Source: Hydrogenophilus thermoluteolus | Lineage (GTDB): Bacteria > Pseudomonadota > Gammaproteobacteria > Burkholderiales > Rhodocyclaceae | Direction: 5' to 3' | Length of the DNA stretch: 64,000 nucleotides | NCBI RefSeq assembly: GCF_003574215.1 | Contig: NZ_AP018558.1 | Coordinates: forward strand, 1,945,501 to 2,009,500 | In this document: positions 1-8,998 of the stretch, piece by piece | Position numbering within the stretch: position 1 is the first letter of the stretch | Layout: every line of letters begins with the position of its first letter | Notes under the pieces: model-generated | Databases searched by the model: none | Told to the model about the DNA's origin: nothing | The model's input: only the letters and a program-made list of their open reading frames with translations | Made by a program: the position numbers and the translations under genes

Positions 1-659
1 AGCGTCTCGGCGTTGGCGCGCCCCGCCAATTCGTGAACGAGCGCGTACGAGAGCACATGAGGCAAATGGCTCACCGCCGCAAAAACACGGTCGTGCTCCT
101 GCGGCGTCATGGTCCGAACTTCCGCGCCGCAAGCCGCCCAGAGCGCGGTCACGCGCGCCACCGCTTCAAGGTCGTTTTCCGGTAGCGGCGTCAGTACCAC
201 CTTGCGGTCGACGAAGAGCGCGGCGTCGGCCGCGTCGGGGCCACTTTGCTCCTTTCCCGCGATCGGATGCCCCGGCACGGCACGCGCCAGATGATCCGGC
301 AAATCGAGGTAGAACGCTTCGACGACGTTTTGTTTGGTGCTTCCCGCGTCGGTAACGATCGTCTCTGGAGCAAGATGCGGTGCGATCGTCTGCACGATCG
401 TCCGCGTCTGCCCAACGGGCATCGCCAAGAAGACCAAATCGGCGCCAGCCACGGCCGCTTTCGGTTCGGTCGTACCCCAGTCGATCACGCCAAGGCGCTG
501 CGCGCGCTCCAGCGTCGCTTCGCGGCGCCCCAGACCCACTACCTCGGCAACGAGACCCGCGCGTTTCAGCGCCAATGCAAACGACCCACCGATGAGGCCG
601 ACGCCCACCACCACCAACCGCTTGAGTGACGCCGTTGCTCGCGATTCCGGATTGCTCAC
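1..659 (-). CDS. tyrA: Prephenate dehydrogenase, C-terminal part outside window
   Basis: NAD-dependent oxidative decarboxylation of prephenate to 4-hydroxyphenylpyruvate in tyrosine synthesis. Reading from the GTG at 659, the product has a Rossmann motif GVGLIGG at residues 19-25 and the family signature HPIAGKEQSG; about 219 codons are visible before the window edge. The GTG start overlaps the hisC stop (GTGA), which supports this start and translational coupling. It is the last visible gene of the minus-strand series gyrA, serC, pheA, hisC, tyrA, an order familiar from betaproteobacteria. Cyclohexadienyl (arogenate) dehydrogenase activity cannot be excluded from sequence. Confidence 0.93.
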   Translation of the reverse strand, partial: MSNPESRATASLKRLVVVGVGLIGGSFALALKRAGLVAEVVGLGRREATLERAQRLGVIDWGTTEPKAAVAGADLVFLAMPVGQTRTIVQTIAPHLAPETIVTDAGSTKQNVVEAFYLDLPDHLARAVPGHPIAGKEQSGPDAADAALFVDRKVVLTPLPENDLEAVARVTALWAACGAEVRTMTPQEHDRVFAAVSHLPHVLSYALVHELAGRANAET

Positions 660-1804
660 GACCGCTCCTTTAGGATCGAAGCAAGCGCAGCCAAAAACTG
701 CGCATTCTCTTCCGGCAACCCAACCGAGACCCGAAGCCACTGAGGCATCCCATAACCGGCAATCGGCCGCACGATGATGCCGCGGTCCAACAGCGCGTCA
801 TTTACCCGCGCCGCATCGCCGACCCGAACCGCGACGAAGTTGCCTTTCGACGGCAGGTAGGACAAACCCAGCGCCTCGAACCCTTCGGTCAGCTGCCGCA
901 ACCCCTCGCGATTCACCGCGACACTCTCCGCCAAAAAGCGCGTATCCGCCAGCGCCGCGGTCGCAGCCGCGAGCGCGAAGCTATTGACGTTGAAGGGCTG
1001 TCGGATGCGGTTCATCGCATCAGCAACCGCGGGGTCTGCCACCGCGTAACCGACACGCAAACTGGCCAGACCGTACGCTTTCGAGAAGGTGCGCGTCACC
1101 ACCAGATTGGGAAAGCGTTCGAGCCACGCGAAACTGTCGTAGCGGTCGGCGGGTTCAAGGTATTCGGTATAGGCTTCGTCCAGCACGACGAGCACGTCTG
1201 CGGGGACGCGGTGCAAAAACCGCTCGATAACCTCCCCGGGCACGAAGGTGCCTGTTGGGTTGTTCGGGTTGGCAACGAAAACGATACGGGTATCCTCGGC
1301 GATCGCTTCAGCGATCGCGTCCAAATCGTGGCCGTAATCCCGCGCGGGCACGACGATCGCTCGCGCCCCCAACGCTTGGGTCACCAAGGGATAGACTGCG
1401 AACGCATATTGGGAGAAGACCGCACTCGTTCCCGGTTGGAGCACGAGCCGCGCCACCAGCTCCAGCACATCGTTGGAGCCATTCCCCAAGACGATTCGTT
1501 CCGGTGCCAGTCCGAAACGTTCGGCAAGCGCTGCTTTCAACGCAAAACCATTGCCGTCGGGATAGCGTGCTCCGTCGGCCAACGCCGCGCCTACCGCAGC
1601 CATCGCTTTCGGGCTCATCCCCAGCGGATTTTCGTTCGATGCCAATTTGATGATCCGATCGGGATCCAGACCCCGTTCCCGCGCCAACTCTTCGATCGGT
1701 TTTCCGGGCTGATAGGGGGCAAGCGCTCGAATCGCTGCGGGGACATGCGGCAATACCGATCGCTGCACCCCGCTCGTCTGTTCCTGGTGTGGTCGATTGG
1801 TCAC
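656..1804 (-). CDS. hisC: Histidinol-phosphate aminotransferase
   Basis: PLP-dependent class I/II aminotransferase of 382 residues. It converts imidazole-acetol phosphate to histidinol phosphate, and many HisC enzymes in this gene context also transaminate aromatic keto acids. Visible landmarks are the substrate-binding ASNENPLG (55-62), NPNNPTG (179-185), Asp209 and Tyr212, and the PLP lysine Lys242 in TFSKAYGL. The start is GTG, preceded by GAGG about 8 nt upstream. Its placement between pheA and tyrA rather than in a his operon suggests a role in the last step of phenylalanine and tyrosine synthesis; that role is inference. Confidence 0.93.
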   Translation of the reverse strand: MTNRPHQEQTSGVQRSVLPHVPAAIRALAPYQPGKPIEELARERGLDPDRIIKLASNENPLGMSPKAMAAVGAALADGARYPDGNGFALKAALAERFGLAPERIVLGNGSNDVLELVARLVLQPGTSAVFSQYAFAVYPLVTQALGARAIVVPARDYGHDLDAIAEAIAEDTRIVFVANPNNPTGTFVPGEVIERFLHRVPADVLVVLDEAYTEYLEPADRYDSFAWLERFPNLVVTRTFSKAYGLASLRVGYAVADPAVADAMNRIRQPFNVNSFALAAATAALADTRFLAESVAVNREGLRQLTEGFEALGLSYLPSKGNFVAVRVGDAARVNDALLDRGIIVRPIAGYGMPQWLRVSVGLPEENAQFLAALASILKERS

Positions 1805-1858
1805 GTGTCACCTCACTGGGTTGTTGTCATCATGAAAAGGAAGCTGCCGTGCAGACGC

Positions 1859-2965
1859 TCAGGCGATTGCGGCGGGATAGGAACCGAGTCGTTTGACGAA
1901 TGCGGCACGCTCCTCGAGTTCCGCCAACGCCTGTGCCACCTCCGGGTCACTTTGATGCCCTTCGATATCGATGAAGAAGACGTACTCCCAAAGCCCCCCT
2001 TTGGCTGGCCGCGATTGGAGTTTCGTCATCGAGACACCATGTTTGGCCAACGGCTCCAACAAACGGTGCATCGCTCCTGGGCGGTTCGGCGCGGAACAGA
2101 CGAGCGACGTCTTGTCCTTGCCCGAAGGCCCGGCGTCGTGCTTCGCAATCACCAGAAAGCGCGTCGTATTGTTGGGGTCGTCCTCGATGTTGTGCGCGAG
2201 GATCGGCAACCCGTACCGTTCTGCCGCCGCCGCACCGGCAATCGCCGCGCCGTCGGGGTCTTCGGCCGCCATCCGCGCCGCCTCGGCGTTGCTCCCCACT
2301 GGGATCCGGGCCGCGTCGGGAAGATGGAGGTTGAGCCACTCATGACATTGCGCTAAACTCTGCGCGTGCGAATAAACCCGCTTCACCGCCCGCAGCGACG
2401 GAACCTGTCCCATCAAATGTTGGTGGACGCGCAGCAACGCCTCGCCGCAGATCTTGAGGGGGTGCAGAAGCAGCAGGTCGTGGGTCACCCCAACCGCCCC
2501 TTCGGCCGAATTTTCGATCGGGACAACCCCATAGTCGAGGTTGCCCGCTTCGACCTCGCGAAAGACTTCGTCGATCGTGGTCATCGGGTGGAAATGAGGC
2601 GCCGAACCGAAGTGTTTGCGTGCCGCCATCTCAGAGAACGTTCCCCAAGGACCGAGGAACCCGACTTGCAGCGGCTGTTCGAGCGCCAGACACGCCGACA
2701 TCACCTCGCGAAAAATCACCCGCACCGCTTCGTTCGGCAGGGGTCCGGGATTCGCGGCGATCAGGCGGCGCAACACGTCGGCCTCTCGCTCAGGACGGTA
2801 GATGACCCCCTCGCCTTTGAGCGCACCGATGCGCCGGGCGCATTCGCCCCGTTCCGACAACAGACGCAAAATTTCGGCATCGATCGCGTCGATCCGCTGC
2901 CGCACCGCTATGAGTTCCCGCTCCCGCCACGCCGGGTCTTCGGTTGCTTTCTCCGACGCCTCCAT
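1859..2965 (-). CDS. pheA: Bifunctional chorismate mutase / prephenate dehydratase
   Basis: P-protein of phenylalanine synthesis. An N-terminal AroQ-type chorismate mutase helix bundle (about residues 10-95, with RQRIDAIDAEILRLL) is followed by a prephenate dehydratase domain containing VGFLGPWGTFSE, a VPIENSAEG motif and NTTRFLVI, then a C-terminal ACT domain (NRPGAMHRLLEPL) for feedback control by phenylalanine. Of three in-frame Met codons (2992, 2971, 2965), the one at 2965 lies 9 nt after GGGAG and is preferred, giving 368 residues. It follows serC by 33 nt, so they are probably co-transcribed. No attenuator-like leader peptide is visible between them. Confidence 0.93.
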   Translation of the reverse strand: MEASEKATEDPAWRERELIAVRQRIDAIDAEILRLLSERGECARRIGALKGEGVIYRPEREADVLRRLIAANPGPLPNEAVRVIFREVMSACLALEQPLQVGFLGPWGTFSEMAARKHFGSAPHFHPMTTIDEVFREVEAGNLDYGVVPIENSAEGAVGVTHDLLLLHPLKICGEALLRVHQHLMGQVPSLRAVKRVYSHAQSLAQCHEWLNLHLPDAARIPVGSNAEAARMAAEDPDGAAIAGAAAAERYGLPILAHNIEDDPNNTTRFLVIAKHDAGPSGKDKTSLVCSAPNRPGAMHRLLEPLAKHGVSMTKLQSRPAKGGLWEYVFFIDIEGHQSDPEVAQALAELEERAAFVKRLGSYPAAIA

Positions 2966-2998
2966 GATCATCCGCTCCCTACCAGTTCCCATCAGCCG

Positions 2999-4099
2999 TC
3001 AAGCGGTGTGGCGCGCGGCAAAATCGTGTAGGAACGCCACCAACGCGTCGACCCCCTCTTCGGGCATCGCGTTGTAGATCGACGCCCGCATCCCGCCGAC
3101 CATTTTGTGTCCTTTGAGGTATTTGAGCCCAGCCGCGTCGCTCTCGTGCAAAAACCGTTCGTTCAGCGATTCGTCCCGCAACCGGAAAGGCACGTTCATG
3201 CGGCTGCGCCACGGCACCTCGACTCGATTCTCATAGAGCGGCAGCGCGTCGATTGCAGCGTAGAGTTTTTCCGCTTTCCGTCGATTGACCGTTTCGATCG
3301 CCGCAACACCGCCTTGCGCCTCGAGCCAGGCAAACACGAGGTTCGCCACGTAGATCGCGAAGGTGGGCGGGGTATTCAACATCGACTGGTTGGCGTCCTG
3401 CGCCGCGTACTGCATCACCGACGGCGTACCCACCCACGGGTCGTTGATGAGGTCACGGCGCACGATCACGATCGTCACCCCAGCGGGGCCGACGTTCTTT
3501 TGCGCCCCCGCGTAGATCAAACCGAATTGGCGCACATCGATCGGCCGCGACAACAGGTGCGAACTCATATCGGCGACGATCGGCACGCCTGTGGCGGCAA
3601 TCGCGTCGAGATCGAGCCATTCGACGCCATGAATCGTTTCGTTGGTGCATACGTGCACGTAACTCGCGTTGGGATCGAGGTCGAGCTCGTCGGCACGCGG
3701 CGCCCGGGTGAACCCGCTCTCTTCGGTAGAACCCGCGAGCCGCACCTTTCCCCCCAACGCCGGCGCCAACCGCAAGGCTTCGCGGTAGGCCTTTTGTGAC
3801 CACGCGCCCGTGACGATGTAATCGGCGGAACCCCCACGCAAGAGGTTCATCGCTACTTGCGCGAATTGCAACGTCGCGCCACCTTGTAAAAACAACACCG
3901 CGTAATCGTCTGGAATCGCCAAAAGCTGGCGCAACCGAGCCTCCGCTTCATCCCGCACCGCAGAAAAGTGCGGCCCGCGGTGGCTCACTTCGATCAGACT
4001 CGACCCGATGCCGTGCCAATCCAAAAGTTCGCGCTGCACCTGTTCGAGCACGGGTTGCGGCAAAGTCGCCGGCCCGGCACTGAAATTGAATACCCGCAT
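2999..4099 (-). CDS. serC: Phosphoserine aminotransferase
   Basis: PLP enzyme of 366 residues that converts 3-phosphohydroxypyruvate to phosphoserine, and the equivalent step of pyridoxine synthesis. The N-terminal FNFSAGPATLP, SLIEVSHRG and the PLP-lysine segment AQKNVGPAGVT are all diagnostic. The ATG at 4099 is chosen over the upstream GTG at 4114 because AGGGG lies about 7 nt before it and because the product then starts MRVFNFSAGP as in other SerC proteins. It lies between gyrA and pheA on the same strand, 61 nt after the gyrA stop. Confidence 0.94.
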   Translation of the reverse strand: MRVFNFSAGPATLPQPVLEQVQRELLDWHGIGSSLIEVSHRGPHFSAVRDEAEARLRQLLAIPDDYAVLFLQGGATLQFAQVAMNLLRGGSADYIVTGAWSQKAYREALRLAPALGGKVRLAGSTEESGFTRAPRADELDLDPNASYVHVCTNETIHGVEWLDLDAIAATGVPIVADMSSHLLSRPIDVRQFGLIYAGAQKNVGPAGVTIVIVRRDLINDPWVGTPSVMQYAAQDANQSMLNTPPTFAIYVANLVFAWLEAQGGVAAIETVNRRKAEKLYAAIDALPLYENRVEVPWRSRMNVPFRLRDESLNERFLHESDAAGLKYLKGHKMVGGMRASIYNAMPEEGVDALVAFLHDFAARHTA

Positions 4100-4160
4100 C
4101 GCACCACCCCTCACCGTGTTTCTCGTTATCCCGCTCCGTACTTCCTACTTCCCTTTCCGG

Positions 4161-6740
4161 TTACCCGTCACATTCGTCCGTTTCGCCGTTTGGCCCTTGC
4201 GCGACTTTCACCACCGCCGCCAGACGGTCGTTGGCGTCGAGCGCCATCAACGTCACGCCTTGGGTTGCACGCCCCAATTCGCGGATGTCATCGACTCGGG
4301 TCCGAATCACGACACCGTTTTGGGACATCAGCATTACCTCATCCCCGGGGCGCACCAGACATGCGCCGACCAATTTGCCGTTGCGGGCACTCGTCTGAAT
4401 CGCGATCATCCCTTTGGTGCCGCGGCTGTGGCGGGTGAATTCGGCAACCGCGGTCCGCTTGCCAAAGCCGTTTTCGGTCGCCAAAAGCAGACTCGCATCC
4501 TCGTCTGGCTGCGCCACCGCAACCATCGCCACGACCCGCTGCCCCTCTTCCAGCTGCATCCCGCGCACCCCGCGCGCTTCCCGACCCATCGGACGCACGT
4601 CGTGTTCGGAAAACCGCACCGCTTTACCGGCGTCGGAAAGCAGCATCACGTCGGCATCACCATCGGTGATCGCTACCCCGATCAGGCGGTCGCCGTCGTC
4701 GAGCCCCAACGCGATGATGCCCGCTTTACGCGGATTGGCGAACGCATCGAGCGCAGTTTTCTTCACCACTCCTTGCGCTGTGGCAAAGAAGACGAACGCG
4801 TCGCTGGCAAACGTTTTCACCGACAATACCGCCTGGATCTGTTCCCCAGGCTGGATCGGCAGCAAATTGACGATCGGCTTGCCACGGCCGGTCCGCCCCC
4901 CTTCGGGCAGATCGAACACGCGCAACCAGTAGACCCGCCCACGGCTCGAAAAACAGAGCACCCAGTCGTGGGAGTTCGCAACGAAGAGCTGTTCGGCAAA
5001 ATCGTCCTCTTTGGTGCTCGCCGCCAATTTTCCACGCCCGCCGCGCCGTTGCGCGCGATAGTCGTCGAGCGGCTGCCGCTTGACATACCCCGAATGGGTC
5101 AGCGTCACCACGGTTTCGTGCGGCGCGATCAAATCCTCCAATCGGATTTCGTCCGCTTCGGTCACGATCTCGCTGCGCCGCGGGTCACCGAAACGCGCTT
5201 TCACGTCACGCAACTCGTCGGCAATGATCGCAGTCACCCGCTCACGCCGCGCCAAAATATCGAGCAGATCGGTGATGCGGTCGATCACCTCGCGGTATTC
5301 GTTGAGGATCTTCTCCTGCTCGAGACCGGTAAGCCGCTGCAAGCGCAACGCCAGGATCGCGTCGGCTTGCGCTTCGCTCAACCGATACCCCTGTTGTGCC
5401 AACCCGAACTCGGCAGGCAACCCTTCCGGCCGGTAGGCACGGGCGTCGGCAACGGCACGCGAGAGCATCTCCTCGACCAGAGGCGAGCGCCAACGGCGCG
5501 ACAGCAATGCCGTTTTCGCCGCAGCAGGCGTAGGAGACGCCTTGATGAGCGCGATGATCTCATCGACGTTCGCCAACGCCACCGCCAACCCTTCGAGGAT
5601 ATGGGCGCGCTCACGCGCCTTGCGCAGTTCGAAGACCGTGCGCCGCGTCACCACCTCACGCCGGTGGTCGAGGAAGCACTCGACTAATTCCTTGAGATTC
5701 AGCGTGCGCGGACGCCCGTCGACGAGCGCGACCAGGTTCATCCCAAAGGTGTCTTGCAATTGCGTCAATTTGAAAAGATGGTTCAAGACCACCTCGGGAT
5801 GCTCGCCGCGCTTGAGTTCGATCACCACCCGCATGCCCGATTTGTCGGACTCGTCGCGGATTTCGCTGATCCCATCGATCCGTTTCTCATTGACGAGTTC
5901 GGCGATGCGCTCCAGAAGGGTCCGTTTATTGACCTGATACGGCAACTCGTCGATGATGATCGCCGGACGCTCGGATGCCCCCTTACCGATGGTTTCGAAA
6001 TGGGTGCGTGCCCGCATCACCACGCGGCCACGGCCGGTGCGATAACCTTCCCGCACCCCTTCCAAGCCGACGATCAAACCAGCAGTGGGAAAGTCGGGTG
6101 CGGGAATGTAACGCATCAGGTCGTCGACGGTGAGTTCCGGGTTTTCCAACAGCGCGAGACAACCATCGACCACCTCGCTCAAATTGTGCGGCGGGATATT
6201 GGTCGCCATCCCCACGGCGATACCGCTTGCGCCGTTGATCAGCAGATTGGGCACACGCGTTGGCAACACCAACGGTTCGCGCTCGGAGTTGTCGTAGTTC
6301 GGCCCGAAATCGACGGTCTCTTTGTCGATATCGGCCAGCAACTCGTGCCCGATACGCGCCATGCGAATTTCGGTGTAGCGCATCGCCGCGGCGGCGTCAC
6401 CGTCGATCGAACCGAAGTTTCCTTGCCCATCGATCAACGGATAGCGCAGGCTGAAATCCTGCGCCATGCGCACGATGGTATCATAGACCGCGGAGTCACC
6501 GTGCGGGTGGTACTTACCGATCACATCCCCGACGATGCGCGCCGATTTCTTGTACGGCTTGTTCCAATCGTTACCCAACTCATACATCGCGTAGAGCACG
6601 CGCCGGTGGACCGGCTTCAAACCATCCCGCGCATCGGGAAGTGCTCGACCCACGATCACGCTCATCGCGTAATCGAGATAGCTGCGACGCATCTCCTCTT
6701 CGAGGCTCACCGCCAAGGTTTCACGCGCAATCGACTCCAT
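4161..6740 (-). CDS. gyrA: DNA gyrase subunit A
   Basis: Breakage-reunion subunit of the A2B2 gyrase that introduces negative supercoils. It is 859 residues, slightly shorter than the E. coli protein but numbered identically at the active site: Tyr122 in AMRYTEIR is the catalytic tyrosine. Quinolone-determining positions are Ser83 and Asp87 in HPHGDSAVYD, the sensitive-type residues. The GyrA-box QRRGGRGK introduces the C-terminal DNA-wrapping blades. The ATG at 6740 gives the usual MESIARETL N-terminus; a GTG nine bases upstream is possible. The gene is divergent from the deaminase gene, with 61 nt between them. Confidence 0.97.
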   Translation of the reverse strand: MESIARETLAVSLEEEMRRSYLDYAMSVIVGRALPDARDGLKPVHRRVLYAMYELGNDWNKPYKKSARIVGDVIGKYHPHGDSAVYDTIVRMAQDFSLRYPLIDGQGNFGSIDGDAAAAMRYTEIRMARIGHELLADIDKETVDFGPNYDNSEREPLVLPTRVPNLLINGASGIAVGMATNIPPHNLSEVVDGCLALLENPELTVDDLMRYIPAPDFPTAGLIVGLEGVREGYRTGRGRVVMRARTHFETIGKGASERPAIIIDELPYQVNKRTLLERIAELVNEKRIDGISEIRDESDKSGMRVVIELKRGEHPEVVLNHLFKLTQLQDTFGMNLVALVDGRPRTLNLKELVECFLDHRREVVTRRTVFELRKARERAHILEGLAVALANVDEIIALIKASPTPAAAKTALLSRRWRSPLVEEMLSRAVADARAYRPEGLPAEFGLAQQGYRLSEAQADAILALRLQRLTGLEQEKILNEYREVIDRITDLLDILARRERVTAIIADELRDVKARFGDPRRSEIVTEADEIRLEDLIAPHETVVTLTHSGYVKRQPLDDYRAQRRGGRGKLAASTKEDDFAEQLFVANSHDWVLCFSSRGRVYWLRVFDLPEGGRTGRGKPIVNLLPIQPGEQIQAVLSVKTFASDAFVFFATAQGVVKKTALDAFANPRKAGIIALGLDDGDRLIGVAITDGDADVMLLSDAGKAVRFSEHDVRPMGREARGVRGMQLEEGQRVVAMVAVAQPDEDASLLLATENGFGKRTAVAEFTRHSRGTKGMIAIQTSARNGKLVGACLVRPGDEVMLMSQNGVVIRTRVDDIRELGRATQGVTLMALDANDRLAAVVKVAQGPNGETDECDG

Positions 6741-6801
6741 ACGGTACACTCATGCGATTCGTTATGCCGATTTTACCACCCAGAGCAAGGAACACCGGAC
6801 G

Positions 6802-8193
6802 ATGGCCACGCAAGATCGCCAAAATGGGCCCACGACGACGCCCCAACCACCCATACAGGAACGCTTCGTTTTGGCCGCTGCTTGGGTGATCCCGATGGAT
6901 CCCCCAGGCACAGTCCTCACCGACCACGCCGTCGTCGTCGCCGAGGGGCGCATCGCTACGTTGCTCCCCATCACAGAAGCCCAAACGCGCTATCCACAAT
7001 CGGAATGGCCATGGATCGTTCGCCCAAACCATGTCGCGCTCCCGGGGTTCGTCAATGCCCATACCCACGCCGCGATGACCCTGTTGCGCGGTATTGCCGA
7101 CGATCTGCCGCTCGAACGCTGGCTCAACGAAGCGATCTGGCCACGGGAGCAGGCGCTCGTCTCACCCGAATTCGTCTATGAAGGGAGTTGGATCGCCGCT
7201 GCGGAGATGATCGCGGGCGGCATCACCACTGCGCTCGACATGTACTTCTTCCCCGATGCTGCCGCGCAAGCGTTTCATGAAGCGGGGCTGCGCGCGATGC
7301 TTGGGCTCGTCACGCTGGAGTTCCCCACTCCATACGCCAACGACGCCGACGCCTACCTCGAAAAGGGGCTGGCCGCTTGGGAAAAATGGCGCGACACGCC
7401 GCTCCTCTCCTTTGCGCTGGCGCCCCATGCCCCCTACACCGTCAGTGACGCCACATTTGCCCGAATCGCGGCGCTCGCCAACGAACTGGAACTCCCAGTT
7501 CACCTGCACCTCAACGAAACGGCCAACGAAACGCCGCAGTCGCTGGCGCAGTTCGGCGTCTCGCCGCTTGAACGGCTCGCGCGCACGGGCATCCTGGAAA
7601 CGCCGCAAGTGATCGCCGCGCACGGCGTCCATCTCGATCGCGACGAATTGGTGACGTTGGGCAAATACGGAGCCGCGCTCGTCCATTGCCCCACCTCCAA
7701 TATGAAACTCGCCAGCGGCGCCGCCGATGTCACCGCTTGGCACGCGCACGGCGTCATCGCGGCGCTTGGCAGCGACGGCGCCGCGAGCAACAATCGGCTC
7801 GATCTGTTTTGGGAGATGCGCCACGCTGCGCTCCTTGCCAAACTCACCCAGAAAAACGCCGCCGCACTCCCCGCCGCAACCCTACTCGAAATGGCGACGC
7901 TCGGCGGCGCGAAAGCGCTTGGGCTTGGCGACGAAATCGGCTCGCTCACCCCGGGCAAAAGTGCAGACCTCATCACCGTCTCGTTCGAATCGTTCCTGAC
8001 GCGGCCTCTGTTTGACCCCATCTCCCATCTCGTTTGGGTTGCCGACCGCGAACAGGTTTGCGACGTTTGGATTGCTGGCGTTGCGAAAAAACGCGACCAC
8101 GCCCTCTTGTTGCAAAAAAGCAACACACAGCTCGCCGTTTTCGCCGAAAAGTGGCGCAAATATCGCAAACAATCTGGCCCATGCTTGTCATGA
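6802..8193 (+). CDS. mtaD: TRZ/ATZ family amidohydrolase (MTA/SAH deaminase type)
   Basis: Metal-dependent amidohydrolase of 463 residues in the ATZ/TRZ family, the group that contains 5-methylthioadenosine/S-adenosylhomocysteine deaminase. It shows the metal-binding HxH pair His87/His89 in NAHTHAAM, later ligands in HLHLNETA and AAHGVHLD, and the SDGAASNN catalytic Asp region. In betaproteobacteria this gene commonly lies next to ubiG, as here. The substrate is inferred: MTA/SAH deamination would fit the mtnA, ahcY and metK genes elsewhere in the window, but other aminopurines are possible. Its last codons carry the promoter of the next gene. Confidence 0.82.
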   Translation: MATQDRQNGPTTTPQPPIQERFVLAAAWVIPMDPPGTVLTDHAVVVAEGRIATLLPITEAQTRYPQSEWPWIVRPNHVALPGFVNAHTHAAMTLLRGIADDLPLERWLNEAIWPREQALVSPEFVYEGSWIAAAEMIAGGITTALDMYFFPDAAAQAFHEAGLRAMLGLVTLEFPTPYANDADAYLEKGLAAWEKWRDTPLLSFALAPHAPYTVSDATFARIAALANELELPVHLHLNETANETPQSLAQFGVSPLERLARTGILETPQVIAAHGVHLDRDELVTLGKYGAALVHCPTSNMKLASGAADVTAWHAHGVIAALGSDGAASNNRLDLFWEMRHAALLAKLTQKNAAALPAATLLEMATLGGAKALGLGDEIGSLTPGKSADLITVSFESFLTRPLFDPISHLVWVADREQVCDVWIAGVAKKRDHALLLQKSNTQLAVFAEKWRKYRKQSGPCLS

Positions 8194-8213
8194 GGTGGCA
8201 CAGTCATTATAAT
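8185..8213 (+). promoter_or_regulatory. Strong sigma-70 promoter for the OmpA-like gene
   Basis: TTGTCA at 8185-8190 and TATAAT at 8208-8213, separated by 17 nt. The -35 box lies in the last codons of the upstream deaminase gene. Predicted transcription starts about 30 nt before the OmpA-family start codon. Confidence 0.8.
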
Positions 8214-8250
8214 GGGCTAGTCAGTGACCCAGATAAGAAAGGAAGGCACC

Positions 8251-8934
8251 ATGAACCCAATTCGTACCCTTATCGCGGCCGCACTCGTTACGGGCGCTTC
8301 GATGGCTACTTTCGCGCAAGACATCGTCGTCGATGCCAAACAGGGCGACATTCCCTACGTGATCGACGGTCGCGGCGTCGTGGCGCGCAGCGGCACTGGG
8401 CTCTGCTGGCGCACGGGCTATTGGACGCCGGCGCTCGCCGAGCAAGTCAAAGACACCAACGGCAAGCCGCTTGCCTGCTCGTGTGACCCCGAGGTAATCG
8501 CCAAAGAGAAGTGTGAACCTCCCAAACCGATGGCGAAGCCGGCACCGCAACCGGTCTCCAACAAAGTGAAACTCTCTGCCGACACCCTCTTTGACTTCGA
8601 CAAAGCAACCCTCCGTCCGGAAGGGAAGCGCAAGCTCGATGAACTCGCCGCACAAATTAAAAACATCAACGTCGAGGTCATTTTGGCGGTGGGCCACGCT
8701 GACCGGATCGGTTCCGATGCCTACAATCAGAAACTCTCCGAGCGTCGTGCGGAAGCGGTGAAGAAATACTTGGTGAGCCAGGGCGTTCCGATGAACCGCA
8801 TCTACACCGAAGGGAAAGGTGAGAAGATGCCGGTCACCGGTAACAAGTGCGACAAGATCAAAGAGCGCAAAGCCTTGATCGCTTGCTTGCAGCCGGATCG
8901 CCGCGTCGAAGTGGAAGTGATTGGCACCAAGTAA
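8251..8934 (+). CDS. OmpA family outer-membrane / peptidoglycan-associated protein
   Basis: 227-residue secreted protein with a signal peptide ending near residues 20-23 (MATFAQ) and a C-terminal OmpA-like peptidoglycan-binding domain: SADTLFDFDKATLRPEG, VGHADRIGSD, SERRAEAVKKYL and PDRRVEVEV. The N-terminal half is short, with paired cysteines (LCWRTGYW and ACSCDPE), and does not look like an eight-stranded barrel, so this is the small periplasmic OmpA-like type. The ATG at 8251 has AGGAAGG 4-5 nt upstream. It has its own strong promoter and a strong terminator, so it is probably an abundant monocistronic transcript. In many betaproteobacteria an ompA gene precedes ubiG. Confidence 0.9.
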   Translation: MNPIRTLIAAALVTGASMATFAQDIVVDAKQGDIPYVIDGRGVVARSGTGLCWRTGYWTPALAEQVKDTNGKPLACSCDPEVIAKEKCEPPKPMAKPAPQPVSNKVKLSADTLFDFDKATLRPEGKRKLDELAAQIKNINVEVILAVGHADRIGSDAYNQKLSERRAEAVKKYLVSQGVPMNRIYTEGKGEKMPVTGNKCDKIKERKALIACLQPDRRVEVEVIGTK

Positions 8935-8955
8935 TCACCGATAACTGTTCACCCC

Positions 8956-8983
8956 AAAACGCCCTGCTCCAGCAGGGCGTTTT
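8956..8983 (+). terminator. Rho-independent terminator after the OmpA-like gene
   Basis: Perfect inverted repeat with 13-base arms at 8956-8968 and 8971-8983; the GC core GCCCTGCT/AGCAGGGC is flanked by A and T tracts, so it could act in both directions. It begins 22 nt after the stop codon and ends only 15 nt before the ubiG start. Confidence 0.88.
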
Positions 8984-8998
8984 ACTATGGGCGATACC

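Noticed and set aside
2966..2998. Phenylalanine attenuator before pheA
   Set aside because: Only 33 nt separate serC and pheA; no leader peptide rich in Phe and no terminator.
4008..5687. Plus-strand open frame of about 560 codons opposite gyrA
   Set aside because: Shadow of gyrA; composition is atypical and no ribosome site or motif is seen.
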